NCBI RefSeq assembly: GCF_003991425.1
Contig: NZ_CP034346.1
Coordinates: 1,215,501 to 1,279,500, forward strand
Direction of reading: 5' to 3'
DNA length: 64,000 nucleotides
Source of the DNA: Paenibacillus lutimineralis
GTDB taxonomy: Bacteria > Bacillota > Bacilli > Paenibacillales > Paenibacillaceae
Position 1 is the first letter of the stretch. Every line of letters starts with the position of its first letter. Both the position numbers and the translations under genes were made by a program. This document shows, piece by piece, positions 37,904 to 46,388 of this stretch. The notes beneath the pieces were generated by a model. It had not been told where the DNA came from and did not search any database. It saw only the letters and a program-made list of their open reading frames with translations.

Positions 37904-39787
37904 ATGGCTAAGAAAGAGTTCAGAGCAGAATCCAAAAGATTACTGGAAATGATGATTAATTCCATCTACACGCAAAAGGAAATATTTCTGAGGGAATTGA
38001 TCTCCAATTCAAGTGATGCGATTGACAAGATTTATTACAAAGCTTTGACCGATGATAACCTGGTCTTTAACAAAGACGATTACTATATTAAGCTCGCGGT
38101 GGATAAAGAGAACCGCACCCTGACCATTTCCGATACAGGTATCGGGATGACGAAGGAAGAATTGGAGAATAACCTAGGTATTATCGCTAATAGCGGCTCA
38201 TTTGCTTTCAAGAATGAGAATGAGTCGAAGGATGGACATAACATTATTGGCCAATTCGGAGTAGGCTTCTATTCTGCATTTATGGTAGCCGATGACGTTA
38301 CTGTTATTAGCCGTGCTCTGGGTAGCAGCGAAGCCTATCAATGGCATTCTGCTGGTGCAGATGGTTACACGATCGAGGCTTGTGAGAAGGATAATGTGGG
38401 TACCGAAATTACACTTAAGATTAAGCAGAATACGGAAGATGAGAACTACGAAGAGTATCTCGAAGAATATCGTTTGAGATCGATCATCAAGAAGTATTCC
38501 GACTTCATCAGATACCCGATCAAGATGGATATTCAATCGAGCCGTCCTAAGGAAGGCAGCGAGGATGAATTTGAGAATTTTGTCGAGGAACAGACAGTGA
38601 ACAGCATGGTGCCGATCTGGCGCAAGAACAAGAGTGAATTGACCGATGAGGATTACGAGAACTTCTATATGGAGAAGCGCTACGGGTTCGACAAACCCAT
38701 CTCGCATATCCATATCAAGGCGGATGGCGCTATCGTCTACAATGCGATCCTGTTCATCCCTGAGAAGACGCCTTTCGATTATTACACTAAGGAATATGAG
38801 AAGGGTCTAGAGCTCTATTCCAACGGCGTGCTGATCATGGACAAATGCAGCGACCTGCTGCCGGATTATTTCAGCTTCGTCAAAGGGATGGTCGATTCCG
38901 AGGATCTATCGCTGAACATTTCTCGGGAAATGCTGCAGCATGATCGTCAGCTGAAAATGATCGCCAAAAACATCCAAAGCAAGATCAAGAGCCAACTGCA
39001 AACCTTGCTTAAGGATGATCGCGACAAGTATGAGAAGTTCTATGAGTCCTTTGGCCGTCAATTGAAATTCGGCGTGTATAATGATTATGGCATGAATAAG
39101 GAAGTGCTGCAGGATCTTCTTCTGTTCACGTCCTCTCAAGAGAAGAAGCTGGTTACTCTGGATGAATACGTATCGAGAATGCCAGAGGATCAAAAGTATA
39201 TCTATTATGCTGCCGGCGAGTCGGTTGAGCGTCTTGAGAAGCTGCCACAGACGGAAATGGTAGCCGATAAGGGCTATGAAATTCTCTATCTCACCGATGA
39301 TATCGATGAGTTTGCGATTAAAGTGATCATGAATTACAAGGAAAAGGAATTCAAATCCGTATCCAGCGGCGACCTTGGTATCGAAGCAGATGCCAATGAT
39401 GAAGCGGCCAAAGCGGACGAGTCGGAAAATAAAGATCTGTTCGAGTATATGAGCAGCTTCCTTGGCGGTAAAGTGAAGAAGGTCAAAGCGTCCAAGCGCC
39501 TTAAATCCCATCCGGTCTGCCTCTCCTCTGAAGGTGAAGTATCGATTGAAATGGAGAAAGTGCTGAATGCGATGCCAAGCGGCCAAGAAGTGAAGGCTGA
39601 TAAAGTGCTGGAAATCAACGTGAATCATGAAGTGTTCCAGGCGATGAAGGATGCTTTTGCCGTGGAAAATAAAGATAAACTGAATCTTTACACGAACCTG
39701 CTCTACAATCAGGCCCTGTTGATCGAAGGCTTGCCGATTGAAGATCCGGTAGACTTCACCAACAATATTTGCAAGATCATGCAGTAA
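37904..39787 (+). CDS. htpG: Molecular chaperone HtpG (Hsp90)
   Basis: 627 residues from ATG 37904 ([20 protein letters not shown]), with GAAGGGAG about 10 nt upstream; the longer frame from 37832 has no ribosome site. The GHKL ATPase motifs are [32 protein letters not shown] and [15 protein letters not shown]. The middle domain has [42 protein letters not shown], followed by the C-terminal dimerisation domain. It is a cytosolic ATP-dependent chaperone. It is preceded by a CIRCE-bearing promoter, unlike Bacillus subtilis, where htpG is outside the HrcA regulon as I recall. A strong terminator follows. Confidence 0.97.
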   Translation: MAKKEFRAESKRLLEMMINSIYTQKEIFLRELISNSSDAIDKIYYKALTDDNLVFNKDDYYIKLAVDKENRTLTISDTGIGMTKEELENNLGIIANSGSFAFKNENESKDGHNIIGQFGVGFYSAFMVADDVTVISRALGSSEAYQWHSAGADGYTIEACEKDNVGTEITLKIKQNTEDENYEEYLEEYRLRSIIKKYSDFIRYPIKMDIQSSRPKEGSEDEFENFVEEQTVNSMVPIWRKNKSELTDEDYENFYMEKRYGFDKPISHIHIKADGAIVYNAILFIPEKTPFDYYTKEYEKGLELYSNGVLIMDKCSDLLPDYFSFVKGMVDSEDLSLNISREMLQHDRQLKMIAKNIQSKIKSQLQTLLKDDRDKYEKFYESFGRQLKFGVYNDYGMNKEVLQDLLLFTSSQEKKLVTLDEYVSRMPEDQKYIYYAAGESVERLEKLPQTEMVADKGYEILYLTDDIDEFAIKVIMNYKEKEFKSVSSGDLGIEADANDEAAKADESENKDLFEYMSSFLGGKVKKVKASKRLKSHPVCLSSEGEVSIEMEKVLNAMPSGQEVKADKVLEINVNHEVFQAMKDAFAVENKDKLNLYTNLLYNQALLIEGLPIEDPVDFTNNICKIMQ

Positions 39788-39858
39788 GTATGGAGTGAAG
39801 TGCGTAGTCAGATTTAATGCTGGATATATGTTGTTTGGCTAGAGCAGATTTGGCTGCG

Positions 39859-39900
39859 ATATCCTGTCTCACGGATGAAGTGGGACAGGATATTTTATTT
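39859..39900 (+). terminator. Terminator after htpG
   Basis: ATATCCTGTC pairs exactly with GACAGGATAT, with extra TCAC/GTGG pairing inside, followed by TTTTATTTT. Confidence 0.85.
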
Positions 39901-39982
39901 TCAAGGGCAGTGTTATACTTAAGGACAGATGAGATAATATTGAATGGTTTAGAGCTTAGATTGAGAACTAAGGAGAATTGTG

Positions 39983-40483
39983 ATGTCACTTGAAATTGAA
40001 CGTAAATTTCTATTGCCGGAGTATCCGGCGAATAGGATCAAAGAAGGCGAGATCCGGAATAAAAAAGAGCAGATCATTGAGCAGACATACCTCGCCTTGC
40101 ATGGGGATCAGGAGCTGAGAGTCCGCAAAATTCAGGATCAGGCCAGTGGGAAAGTTGAATATACGCATACCTTCAAAAAAGGCCACGGGATTGCCCGTGA
40201 GGAAGTGGAGTATTCCATCTCCGAAGGGTTATATGAACAAATAATGAATATCCATCAAGCAGTGCCGCTAATTAAAAAGCGAACTACAGCGATATGGGGA
40301 GACCGTGTGATCGAAATAGACGATTACAAGCAAATTCAGCTGCTAGTATTGGAAGTGGAATTTGCTTCGCTGGAAGAGGCGGAGAGCTTTGCTGCACCTG
40401 GATGGTTTGGCAAAGATATCAGTTCAGACAAGCAGTACAGCAATAAAAAAGTATGGCAGGAGCTTCAGGCCCGGAAGGGCTAA
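39983..40483 (+). CDS. CYTH-domain triphosphatase/adenylate-cyclase-fold protein
   Basis: 166 residues from ATG 39983, which has AAGGAG at 39970 at good spacing; the GTG three bases earlier is too close. The CYTH signature ExExK is the start of the protein (LEIERKFLLPEY). Tunnel-fold charged strands follow: QELRVRKIQ, GKVEYTHTFKKG, AREEVEYSI, LIKKRTTAIWGDRVIEIDDY and LLVLEVEFASLEEAESF. Members hydrolyse inorganic triphosphate or tRNA-thiol substrates, or make cAMP; substrate cannot be chosen here. It stands alone with a terminator after it. Confidence 0.9.
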   Translation: MSLEIERKFLLPEYPANRIKEGEIRNKKEQIIEQTYLALHGDQELRVRKIQDQASGKVEYTHTFKKGHGIAREEVEYSISEGLYEQIMNIHQAVPLIKKRTTAIWGDRVIEIDDYKQIQLLVLEVEFASLEEAESFAAPGWFGKDISSDKQYSNKKVWQELQARKG

Positions 40484-40577
40484 GGAACGGAGAAAGCGTA
40501 AAAAAGAGGATGGTCTTTGCTGTAGCGGGGATGGTGCGCATCCACACGAAAAGCGAATTATGAAATAAATAAAAGAG

Positions 40578-40616
40578 AAAAAGCAGGGAGCATCTTCGGC
40601 GATGCCCCTGCTTTTT
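40578..40616. terminator. Bidirectional terminator
   Basis: AAAAAGCAGGG with GCATC pairs with GATGCCCCTGCTTTTT around TTCGGC. A-rich and T-rich flanks on either side serve the CYTH gene and the convergent chitosanase gene. Confidence 0.88.
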
Positions 40617-40653
40617 GTTCTACTAAAACGGTTTGTTTACCTGGACATCGGGT

Positions 40654-41652
40654 TTATTTCATTTTCCAATTGGTTACTTGCTTGATCGCCGCATCGGCGT
40701 TCTTCAGATCGGTCTCCCCCATGCTCAGAAGCGTGCTCCATTGTTTGACGCGATTTTTACCGTTTGGAGGTGTGTTGTATTGATTAGTGTCAACAACTTT
40801 GGTGCGCTCCGCATAAAATTTCGTCATAAACGTCTTTTCGTCCTTGCTGGTGCCCGATTTGGACAGAAGGCCTTGCAGACTGTTGGAGCCGCCCGTTGCG
40901 CCTTGATTCAAGGCGGTGTCGACAAAAGAACCGATGGTCAAGGCCGTATTAAAGCCGCGGTTTTTGGCCTGATCGACACTATATTTAATGTAGACATTAT
41001 AGAAGGTGCGCCACATGGCTTCTCTCCAGGCGGAATCATTTTGCAGACTGTTGATCTTTTTAACGAATGTGCTATTGCTGTCCGAAATGACCAGGATGCT
41101 GCCTTTCATTTTTCCGTTGATTCCAAGCCGTTTCAGCGCCCCTTCAACACTTGGGTTACTGGCTCCTTTGATCCGGTCGTATTCTTTGAATAACGCGGGA
41201 GCATCCGGACCCTGGTCGTTTGGCCCACCTGTGGTGGCTCCGAAAATGCCGATCGTATAGCCGCGGTCATCGTCAATATTTTCGCAGTAACCGTAATATT
41301 TGGTCCAGTTAAGATCATCCTGCTCCGGTTTGTTGACGAGTTTCATAATGTTATCCCACTGTTCTGCGTCAAGGCCCGTATTCGTTTTTAAAAATTGAAG
41401 GGTTTGCGGTGAAAATTTGGATTCAGGGGTTTCAGCCGCCATGGGTGCAATCTCCTGACCGTTAGTCTGTCTTTCCGTAAGGGTCAAGGTTTGAGTAACA
41501 TTCGTATCCGCATCGTTATCAAGAAGCTCGGCATATGCCTTGGTTTGCACAGCACCGGAAAATGCTACAATCGAGCTGAGCAGGGCAAAGCTGAGCATAA
41601 TCGCTGTAAGTCTTCCTTTGGGATTGGTTCTTTTTTCGGTTGTCATTTTCAT
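40654..41652 (-). CDS. csn: Secreted GH46 chitosanase
   Basis: 332 residues. A signal peptide (about 1-40: basic MKMTTEKRTNPKGR, hydrophobic LTAIMLSFALLSSIVAF, cleavage after KAYA) and a propeptide-like acidic stretch (about 41-75) precede the GH46 domain. KYYGYCENIDDDRGYTIGIFG carries the conserved catalytic Glu. GALKRLGINGKMKGS, AWREAMWRTFYNVYIKYSVDQA, TIGSFVDTALNQGATGGS and PPNGKNRVKQWSTLL closely match what I recall of Bacillus circulans MH-K1 chitosanase. It endo-cleaves chitosan outside the cell. The start at 41652 has GGAGGG 8 nt upstream. Two AAGCGCTT-centred palindromes lie in its upstream region. Confidence 0.94.
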   Translation of the reverse strand: MKMTTEKRTNPKGRLTAIMLSFALLSSIVAFSGAVQTKAYAELLDNDADTNVTQTLTLTERQTNGQEIAPMAAETPESKFSPQTLQFLKTNTGLDAEQWDNIMKLVNKPEQDDLNWTKYYGYCENIDDDRGYTIGIFGATTGGPNDQGPDAPALFKEYDRIKGASNPSVEGALKRLGINGKMKGSILVISDSNSTFVKKINSLQNDSAWREAMWRTFYNVYIKYSVDQAKNRGFNTALTIGSFVDTALNQGATGGSNSLQGLLSKSGTSKDEKTFMTKFYAERTKVVDTNQYNTPPNGKNRVKQWSTLLSMGETDLKNADAAIKQVTNWKMK

Positions 41653-41718
41653 TCCTAATTCCCTCCATAATTTGTTTTTGGCGAATTTAATAATTAGGCG
41701 TAGATGTTAATTCAACAA

Positions 41719-41732
41719 TTAAAGCGCTTTAA
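41719..41732. promoter_or_regulatory. Palindromic operator near the chitosanase start
   Basis: TTAAAGCGCTTTAA is a perfect 14-bp palindrome 67 bp before the chitosanase start. The AAGCGCTT core is LacI-family type; it fits the cre consensus at 12 of 14 positions but lacks the outer G/C. Confidence 0.6.
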
Positions 41733-41829
41733 CTTTTGGGATGAGGAATAACTTCCGGTTGTTTGATGTGAACCTTACAAAGATATAGAAATAATATACT
41801 TTGGATTATCAACCTCCTCACAATTTAAA

Positions 41830-41843
41830 TTTAAGCGCTTAAA
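41830..41843. promoter_or_regulatory. Second palindromic operator upstream of chitosanase
   Basis: TTTAAGCGCTTAAA is another perfect 14-bp palindrome with the same AAGCGCTT core, centre 111 bp from the first. Two sites flanking a promoter would suit looping repression by a LacI-type protein. The remaining 41853-42025 shows no gene. Confidence 0.6.
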
Positions 41844-42025
41844 CTTTCTTAGGATAAAAAACATCCGGTCTCTAACGGATCTGCATGGAGCGGGGAGTAT
41901 TTTTATCCCGTGCTGCTTATCTATGGTGCAATATGATTATAATGGATAATTATGGTTATGTATAGAACTATTTTTAAAGATTAGGATTGAGGCCGTAACC
42001 CCATATACCGATTATTCCAGACAGC

Positions 42026-42073
42026 AAAAAAGACCCATTCTCGAATTTGCATTTGTCGAGGAGCTGGGTCTTT
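42026..42073 (-). terminator. Terminator of the SGNH hydrolase gene
   Basis: On the minus strand AAAGACCCA pairs with TGGGTCTTT, with CTCGA/TCGAG pairing inside, followed by TTTTGCTG. It lies 10 bp after the stop codon at 42084. Confidence 0.85.
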
Positions 42074-42083
42074 GTCTTTCGTT

Positions 42084-42842
42084 CTATTCCAAGGCCAGAT
42101 TGTTGGTGGAATCCAGCAGAAGGTATTGGTAGTTGCTCTTCACGAACTCGAGCACCTTCTCGCTGATGATGCGATGGCCTTCCTGATTAGGATGAATTCC
42201 GTCCGAGCACAGGAACTTGGTGAAATCAGGGTGTTCCAGGAATGCGCCGCGCACGTCGATATACTTAGTCTTAGTCATTTCAGAGACTTTCAGGATAGTG
42301 GAGTTGTATCTCTCCTGCCACCAGTATATTTTCGTTACACTGCCGAGCCATCTTAGAATGTTCTTCTCGGCATCCGGATTGCTCCTGCTGACCCATTTGA
42401 AGTATTTATCTGCATTCAGAGGCGGCAGGTTCATCAGAATCGGAGTAATCTGCTGCTTCTTCAAATATTCAATGGCTTCCGTCAGCATCTTCTCAAATGT
42501 ATTGAAATCCGTCTTGGGGCTATGCTCCGCGTCGGGATTATCGGCGATCTCATTCCAATTGAAGTCGCAGTCGTTGCCGCCATATTCGATCAAGACGACA
42601 TTAGGCTTATCTTTATCCACATCTCGCTTGAGATTGCTGAAGCCCTTCATCAGGGTATTGCCGAATCGGGCCGTATTGCGGACCGCACCCTTCAATTTCT
42701 GCTGCAGGAGTGAGACATAGTTGTCCTCCAGAATGATGTATTTGTTGCGTTCTTCATCATAGATGACCCCTTTGGAAATGGAATCACCGGAAATCATATA
42801 TTTGGTATCTCCGCTCATCAAGTCAACGTCGCGCTCACCCAT
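42084..42842 (-). CDS. SGNH/GDSL-family hydrolase
   Basis: 252 residues from the ATG at 42842 (MGERDVDLMSGDTKYMISGDSISKG), preferred because GAGGTGAG lies just upstream; a longer frame from 42932 has no such site. Block I is SGDSISKG (Ser nucleophile), block III IEYGGNDCDFNW and block V SDGIHPNQEGH (Asp/His). No signal peptide, so it is probably cytosolic. Family members are esterases, lipases, thioesterases or carbohydrate deacetylases; none can be chosen from sequence alone. It stands between chitosanase and a divergent oxidoreductase gene, and a deacetylase role on chito-oligosaccharides is possible but unproven. Confidence 0.88.
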   Translation of the reverse strand: MGERDVDLMSGDTKYMISGDSISKGVIYDEERNKYIILEDNYVSLLQQKLKGAVRNTARFGNTLMKGFSNLKRDVDKDKPNVVLIEYGGNDCDFNWNEIADNPDAEHSPKTDFNTFEKMLTEAIEYLKKQQITPILMNLPPLNADKYFKWVSRSNPDAEKNILRWLGSVTKIYWWQERYNSTILKVSEMTKTKYIDVRGAFLEHPDFTKFLCSDGIHPNQEGHRIISEKVLEFVKSNYQYLLLDSTNNLALE

Positions 42843-43051
42843 TGTACTCACCTCATTTTCATGCTTCATGATCTTGGTTCTATTGTAGATTAGTGCCCAA
42901 GCAAAACGCAAGTGCATTGGCGGCCGATTCATTCTATATTGATGAAGGGTTTGTGAAAGGTGGACATGTGATGTTTCTCATGAGAGAATGTTGATAGCGT
43001 GTTCAAAATCGGATATTTTATTAATACTAGAGAAAAAAGGGGTTGAATAGT

Positions 43052-44038
43052 ATGGTGCGATTCGGAATTATCGGAACGAACTGGATTACGGAGCGCTTTA
43101 TTGATGCGGCGATGGAAACGGAACGCTTCGCCTTAACAGCGGTATGTTCTCGTACAGAAGAGAAAGGGAGAGCCTTTGGTGCCAAATACGGAAGTCCGGC
43201 CGTATATACAGATGTGTCAGCCATGGCGTCAAGTCCGGAAATAGATGCCGTATATATTGCCAGCCCGAATTCTCTACATATGGAACAGGCTATTATATGT
43301 ATGGATCAGGGGAAGCATGTATTGTGTGAGAAGCCGATGGCATCGAATGCGACAGAGACTCGGAAAATGATCGAGGCTGCAAAACGTAACAATGTATTGT
43401 TAATGGAAGCGATGAAATCCACGCTGATGCCTAATTTCCGGGTAGTTCAGAACAATTTATATAAGCTGGGGCAAGTGCGCAGATATTTTGCGAGCTATTG
43501 TCAATACTCCTCACGTTATGATGCATTTAAGCAAGGGACGGTATTGAATGCCTTTAATCCCGAATTTTCGAATGGAGCGCTAATGGATCTCGGAACTTAC
43601 TGTATCTATCCGATGGTTACCTTGTTCGGGAAGCCCAGACAGATTAAGGCTAACGGGATTCTATTGTCATCCGGTGCAGATGGCGAGGGCAGCATTATCA
43701 TGAATTATGATGAGATGGATGCAGCGGTGATGTATTCGAAGATTGCCGATTCCTATCTGCCAGCGGAGATTCAAGGTGAGAACGGAACGCTGGTGATTGA
43801 ACGGATTAATCAGCCTTATGATGTGAAAATCATTTATCGCGACGGCACGATCGAGGATTTGCGGCAGCCGCAAATGCAAGAATCAATGTTCTACGAAGCT
43901 CGTGAGTTCATTGATCTGATCGAGACCGGACTTCGTGAGAGCAGTGTAAACTCGCTTACCCATTCTCTGCTTGTGGCAGAGATTATGGAGGAAGCAAGAC
44001 GGCAAATTGGCATACACTTCCCTGCGGATCTGAATTAG
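43052..44038 (+). CDS. Gfo/Idh/MocA-family oxidoreductase
   Basis: 328 residues from ATG 43052; an in-frame TTG at 43043 is too close to the ribosome site AAAGGGG. The Rossmann start is MVRFGIIGTNWITERFIDAA, the NAD-domain motif VLCEKPMASNATETRKMIEAA carries the catalytic EKP, and the C-terminal domain has NGALMDLGTYCIYPMVTLFG. The family reduces or oxidises sugars, inositols and related polyols with NAD(P). It is monocistronic with a terminator at 44072 and no pathway partners nearby, so the substrate is open. Confidence 0.92.
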   Translation: MVRFGIIGTNWITERFIDAAMETERFALTAVCSRTEEKGRAFGAKYGSPAVYTDVSAMASSPEIDAVYIASPNSLHMEQAIICMDQGKHVLCEKPMASNATETRKMIEAAKRNNVLLMEAMKSTLMPNFRVVQNNLYKLGQVRRYFASYCQYSSRYDAFKQGTVLNAFNPEFSNGALMDLGTYCIYPMVTLFGKPRQIKANGILLSSGADGEGSIIMNYDEMDAAVMYSKIADSYLPAEIQGENGTLVIERINQPYDVKIIYRDGTIEDLRQPQMQESMFYEAREFIDLIETGLRESSVNSLTHSLLVAEIMEEARRQIGIHFPADLN

Positions 44039-44071
44039 TGAAACCTTCAGTCATAGCTTAACGGATAATTA

Positions 44072-44108
44072 AAGAACACTCTAAATGTAGAGGGTTCTTT
44101 TTTTTATT
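44072..44108 (+). terminator. Terminator after the oxidoreductase gene
   Basis: AAGAACACTCTA pairs with TAGAGGGTTCTT (one mismatch) and runs into TTTTTTTT. Confidence 0.88.
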
Positions 44109-44156
44109 GAACCAAATCTTTAGTTGTGCAGATATGTAAGTGAAGGGGGAGATAAC

Positions 44157-44687
44157 ATGGCAGTTGATGGGCATGAAGTAGAGCGACTGATATATGAGTA
44201 CGGAAGTCGTGTGTATACTTTCTGCCGGAAATTGACATTCAGCCAGACTGATGCGGACGATTTGTATCAGCAGACCTTTCTTCGAATACTCAATATATCT
44301 CTCCAAATTGATGAGAACAATAATCCAGCTGGTTATATCATGGCAGTAACAGCGAGGATCTGGCATGATGAACGTAAAAAATATGCCCGAAGACAAAGAA
44401 TTGCTCCGATCCAAGATGATCATGTTGGTGAATTAAGCAATATATCCAGTTCCATATTTACGGATATTGAGTTCGAAGAGAAGCAGCGTAATGCGGAAGT
44501 AAGAGAGGCTGTTCAGAAATTGCCGGAAAAACTGCGTGTACCCATTTTACTATACTACATGAGTGATTTGCCTGTGCACGAGATTGCATTAGCTCTCCGG
44601 ATCCCACAGGGTACGGTAAAAAGCCGATTGCATCAAGCGCGCCAGAAACTAAGAAAAGAATTGGGGGGAATCCATTATGGCGGATAA
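44157..44687 (+). CDS. ECF-type RNA polymerase sigma factor
   Basis: 176 residues from ATG 44157, with AAGGGGGAG upstream. Region 2 is DADDLYQQTFLRILNI, and region 4 is VREAVQKLPEKLRVPILLYYMSDLPVHEIALALRIPQGTVKSRLHQARQKLRKEL. No extra C-terminal domain is present. Its last 11 bp overlap the next gene, a small membrane protein in the position of an anti-sigma factor. Extracytoplasmic sigma factors of this kind respond to envelope stress; the signal here is unknown. Confidence 0.93.
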   Translation: MAVDGHEVERLIYEYGSRVYTFCRKLTFSQTDADDLYQQTFLRILNISLQIDENNNPAGYIMAVTARIWHDERKKYARRQRIAPIQDDHVGELSNISSSIFTDIEFEEKQRNAEVREAVQKLPEKLRVPILLYYMSDLPVHEIALALRIPQGTVKSRLHQARQKLRKELGGIHYGG

Positions 44688-45015
44688 ACTTTTTTTGGAA
44701 GATGAGCTAGATGGCGTGATACGGAGTTCGTTATTAAAGGAAGAAGCAACTCCCCCGACTATACAGGCTGCGCTTATTCAAAAGATACACAGCCAGAAGT
44801 CAAGTTTTAACTTGCTATGGTGGTTGCCAGCTACGATTGGTGGTATGCAAACATTGGCGATTGTGGCAGCGATTCATTTTCTTCTGCCCGGATCATTGAT
44901 TTCATATTTGGCTATGATTTCTGGAGGCGGCTTGATCCTGTGCGCCAGCGTGTTGTCAGGTTTGGCTCGTAAAGCATGGAGGAGAAAGGATGTGGATTAT
45001 TCATGTGGATCATAA
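44677..45015 (+). CDS. Small membrane protein, probable anti-sigma factor
   Basis: 112 residues with a soluble N-terminal part (about 1-46) and two hydrophobic segments (WWLPATIGGMQTLAIVAAIHFLL and LISYLAMISGGGLILCASVL). The start overlaps the sigma-factor gene by 11 bp. No zinc-binding HxxxCxxC anti-sigma motif is present, so it would be of the ZAS-independent kind. The role is assigned from position and topology only. Confidence 0.65.
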   Translation: MADKLFLEDELDGVIRSSLLKEEATPPTIQAALIQKIHSQKSSFNLLWWLPATIGGMQTLAIVAAIHFLLPGSLISYLAMISGGGLILCASVLSGLARKAWRRKDVDYSCGS

Positions 45016-45740
45016 CGGGATTGGCCGGAGTAGCGCTGCTGTTAGCTTTGATGGCAATAGTCGGTTTGGGAATCTGGACATATCGCGATGCAAAATCACA
45101 TGGACTTGAAGCAAGAATGTGGACTTTAATTGTGGTGTTGGTCCCCAACTTTATAGGACTATTACTTTATTTTCTTATTGGACGCAAGCAACAACAAACG
45201 TTATGTCCTTCATGTGGGTATAAGACACAGCAAGGAAAACCCTATTGCTCAAATTGTGGTGCCGCCATGGCACAAGGAGGGATTGCATTGACCACAACAA
45301 AAAACAATAGCAAGAAGCCTCTGATTTTTGCAGTTACATGTGTCGTATTAACTTTTATTTTGGTCATTTCCGCTTTTGTTGCTAGTGTTTATGCGCAACC
45401 AGAAATGTTCTCATCTAAAAATATTTCTATTATTCAGACCCAAACGGTGAGGCCAGGTTCTTGGAAGTTATCTTTCTGGTACTTTAATGGGGAAAAAAGC
45501 AGGGCTTTTAAAATTAAAAACGGTACTCCTAAGGCCTTGAAAGTTAGTGCTGAAGTTGAAAAGGGTACATTGGAAATGGGATTGACCGTGGATGGCAAAG
45601 AAGAAAAACGTATTTCGCTTAATGAACTTGATTCAACCTATGTTTGGGATTTGAGCAGTTACCCGGATAATAGTAGAGTTGTACTGTATCTATACGGGGA
45701 TGCAGCCAAAGGAAAAGTGAATATGAACTGGAACGATTAA
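45003..45740 (+). CDS. Zinc-ribbon membrane protein of the ECF sigma operon
   Basis: 245 residues from ATG 45003, or 254 from ATG 44976, whose upstream region lacks a ribosome site. Two N-terminal membrane helices (MWIITGLAGVALLLALMAIVGLGIW and MWTLIVVLVPNFIGLLLYFLIG) resemble the PLDc_N module. A zinc ribbon follows (LCPSCGYKTQQGKPYCSNCGA), then a third helix (PLIFAVTCVVLTFILVISAFVAS), leaving about 100 residues outside the cell as a beta-rich domain. It overlaps the preceding gene by 13 bp. Part of a sigma/membrane/sensor trio; likely a sensor or client, function unknown. Confidence 0.75.
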   Translation: MWIITGLAGVALLLALMAIVGLGIWTYRDAKSHGLEARMWTLIVVLVPNFIGLLLYFLIGRKQQQTLCPSCGYKTQQGKPYCSNCGAAMAQGGIALTTTKNNSKKPLIFAVTCVVLTFILVISAFVASVYAQPEMFSSKNISIIQTQTVRPGSWKLSFWYFNGEKSRAFKIKNGTPKALKVSAEVEKGTLEMGLTVDGKEEKRISLNELDSTYVWDLSSYPDNSRVVLYLYGDAAKGKVNMNWND

Positions 45741-45784
45741 GTTCCCCGGGATCAGCATTAGCGAGCATAATAGAAAATCTGAAT

Positions 45785-45821
45785 AAAAAAGTACGAGTCC
45801 ATACCCGGCTCGTACTTTTTT
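45785..45821 (+). terminator. Terminator after the ECF operon
   Basis: AAAAAAGTACGAG pairs with CTCGTACTTTTTT around TCCATACCCGG. A- and T-rich flanks make it near bidirectional. Confidence 0.9.
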
Positions 45822-45923
45822 GATTTTCAGAATTAGGATATCAGAAAAAAGTTATGAATATTTTTTTATACCATGTTACCATTCGAAATGTATCAGATAT
45901 TCCCAATGAAAGGAAGAGAACAC

Positions 45924-46388
45924 ATGAGTATTAAGGTCGAAGTTATACCGCAATATCGTATTGCATACGTTCGCCAAACGGGTCCATATGGCCCAGCCAA
46001 CATTCAGGCGATGGAGACGCTGAAAAAATGGGCTAAGGAGAAAAATTTACTCACGGCATCGACGATTCTGCTCGGAATTCCCCAGGATAACCCTGAAACC
46101 ACGCTTCCTGAAAACTGCCGATTTGACGCATGTATTGTCCTATCCGAGGACTACCCGCTGGATGATGCTATTTGTGAAGGTATATTACCTCGTGGTGAAT
46201 ATGTGATTTTTAAAGTCAAACATACGGCAGAGGATATTCAAAAGGCATGGTCCGACATATTCCCCGCTCTACAGAACAGTGGCTATCAAATGGATAGAAA
46301 GCCAATTATAGAAAGATATATTGGTGATATGACACATAACGAGTTTTGCGAAATATGTGTACCTGTCCAACCTACTACTGAACCTTGA
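45924..46388 (+). CDS. GyrI-like / AraC effector-binding domain protein
   Basis: 154 residues from ATG 45924, with AAGGAAGA upstream. The SHS2 duplicated fold of GyrI/SbmC-type domains is suggested by IKVEVIPQYRIAYVRQTGPYGPANIQAMETLKKWA, ILLGIPQDNPETTLPENCRFDACIVL and LPRGEYVIFKVKHTAEDIQKAWSDIFPAL, plus the C-terminal Glu-rich PIIERYIGDM. Stand-alone members bind small amphipathic drugs or act as gyrase inhibitors or hydrolases; ligand unknown. Its 3' end overlaps the convergent NAGPA gene by 14 bp. Confidence 0.85.
   Translation: MSIKVEVIPQYRIAYVRQTGPYGPANIQAMETLKKWAKEKNLLTASTILLGIPQDNPETTLPENCRFDACIVLSEDYPLDDAICEGILPRGEYVIFKVKHTAEDIQKAWSDIFPALQNSGYQMDRKPIIERYIGDMTHNEFCEICVPVQPTTEP

Noticed and set aside
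38906..39628. 240-residue open frame on the minus strand
   Set aside because: Antisense shadow of htpG with Ile/Leu/His bias and no recognisable motif.
42084..42932. Longer start for the SGNH hydrolase
   Set aside because: The extra 30 residues lack a ribosome site and hydrophobic signal, whereas the ATG at 42842 has GAGGTGAG directly upstream.
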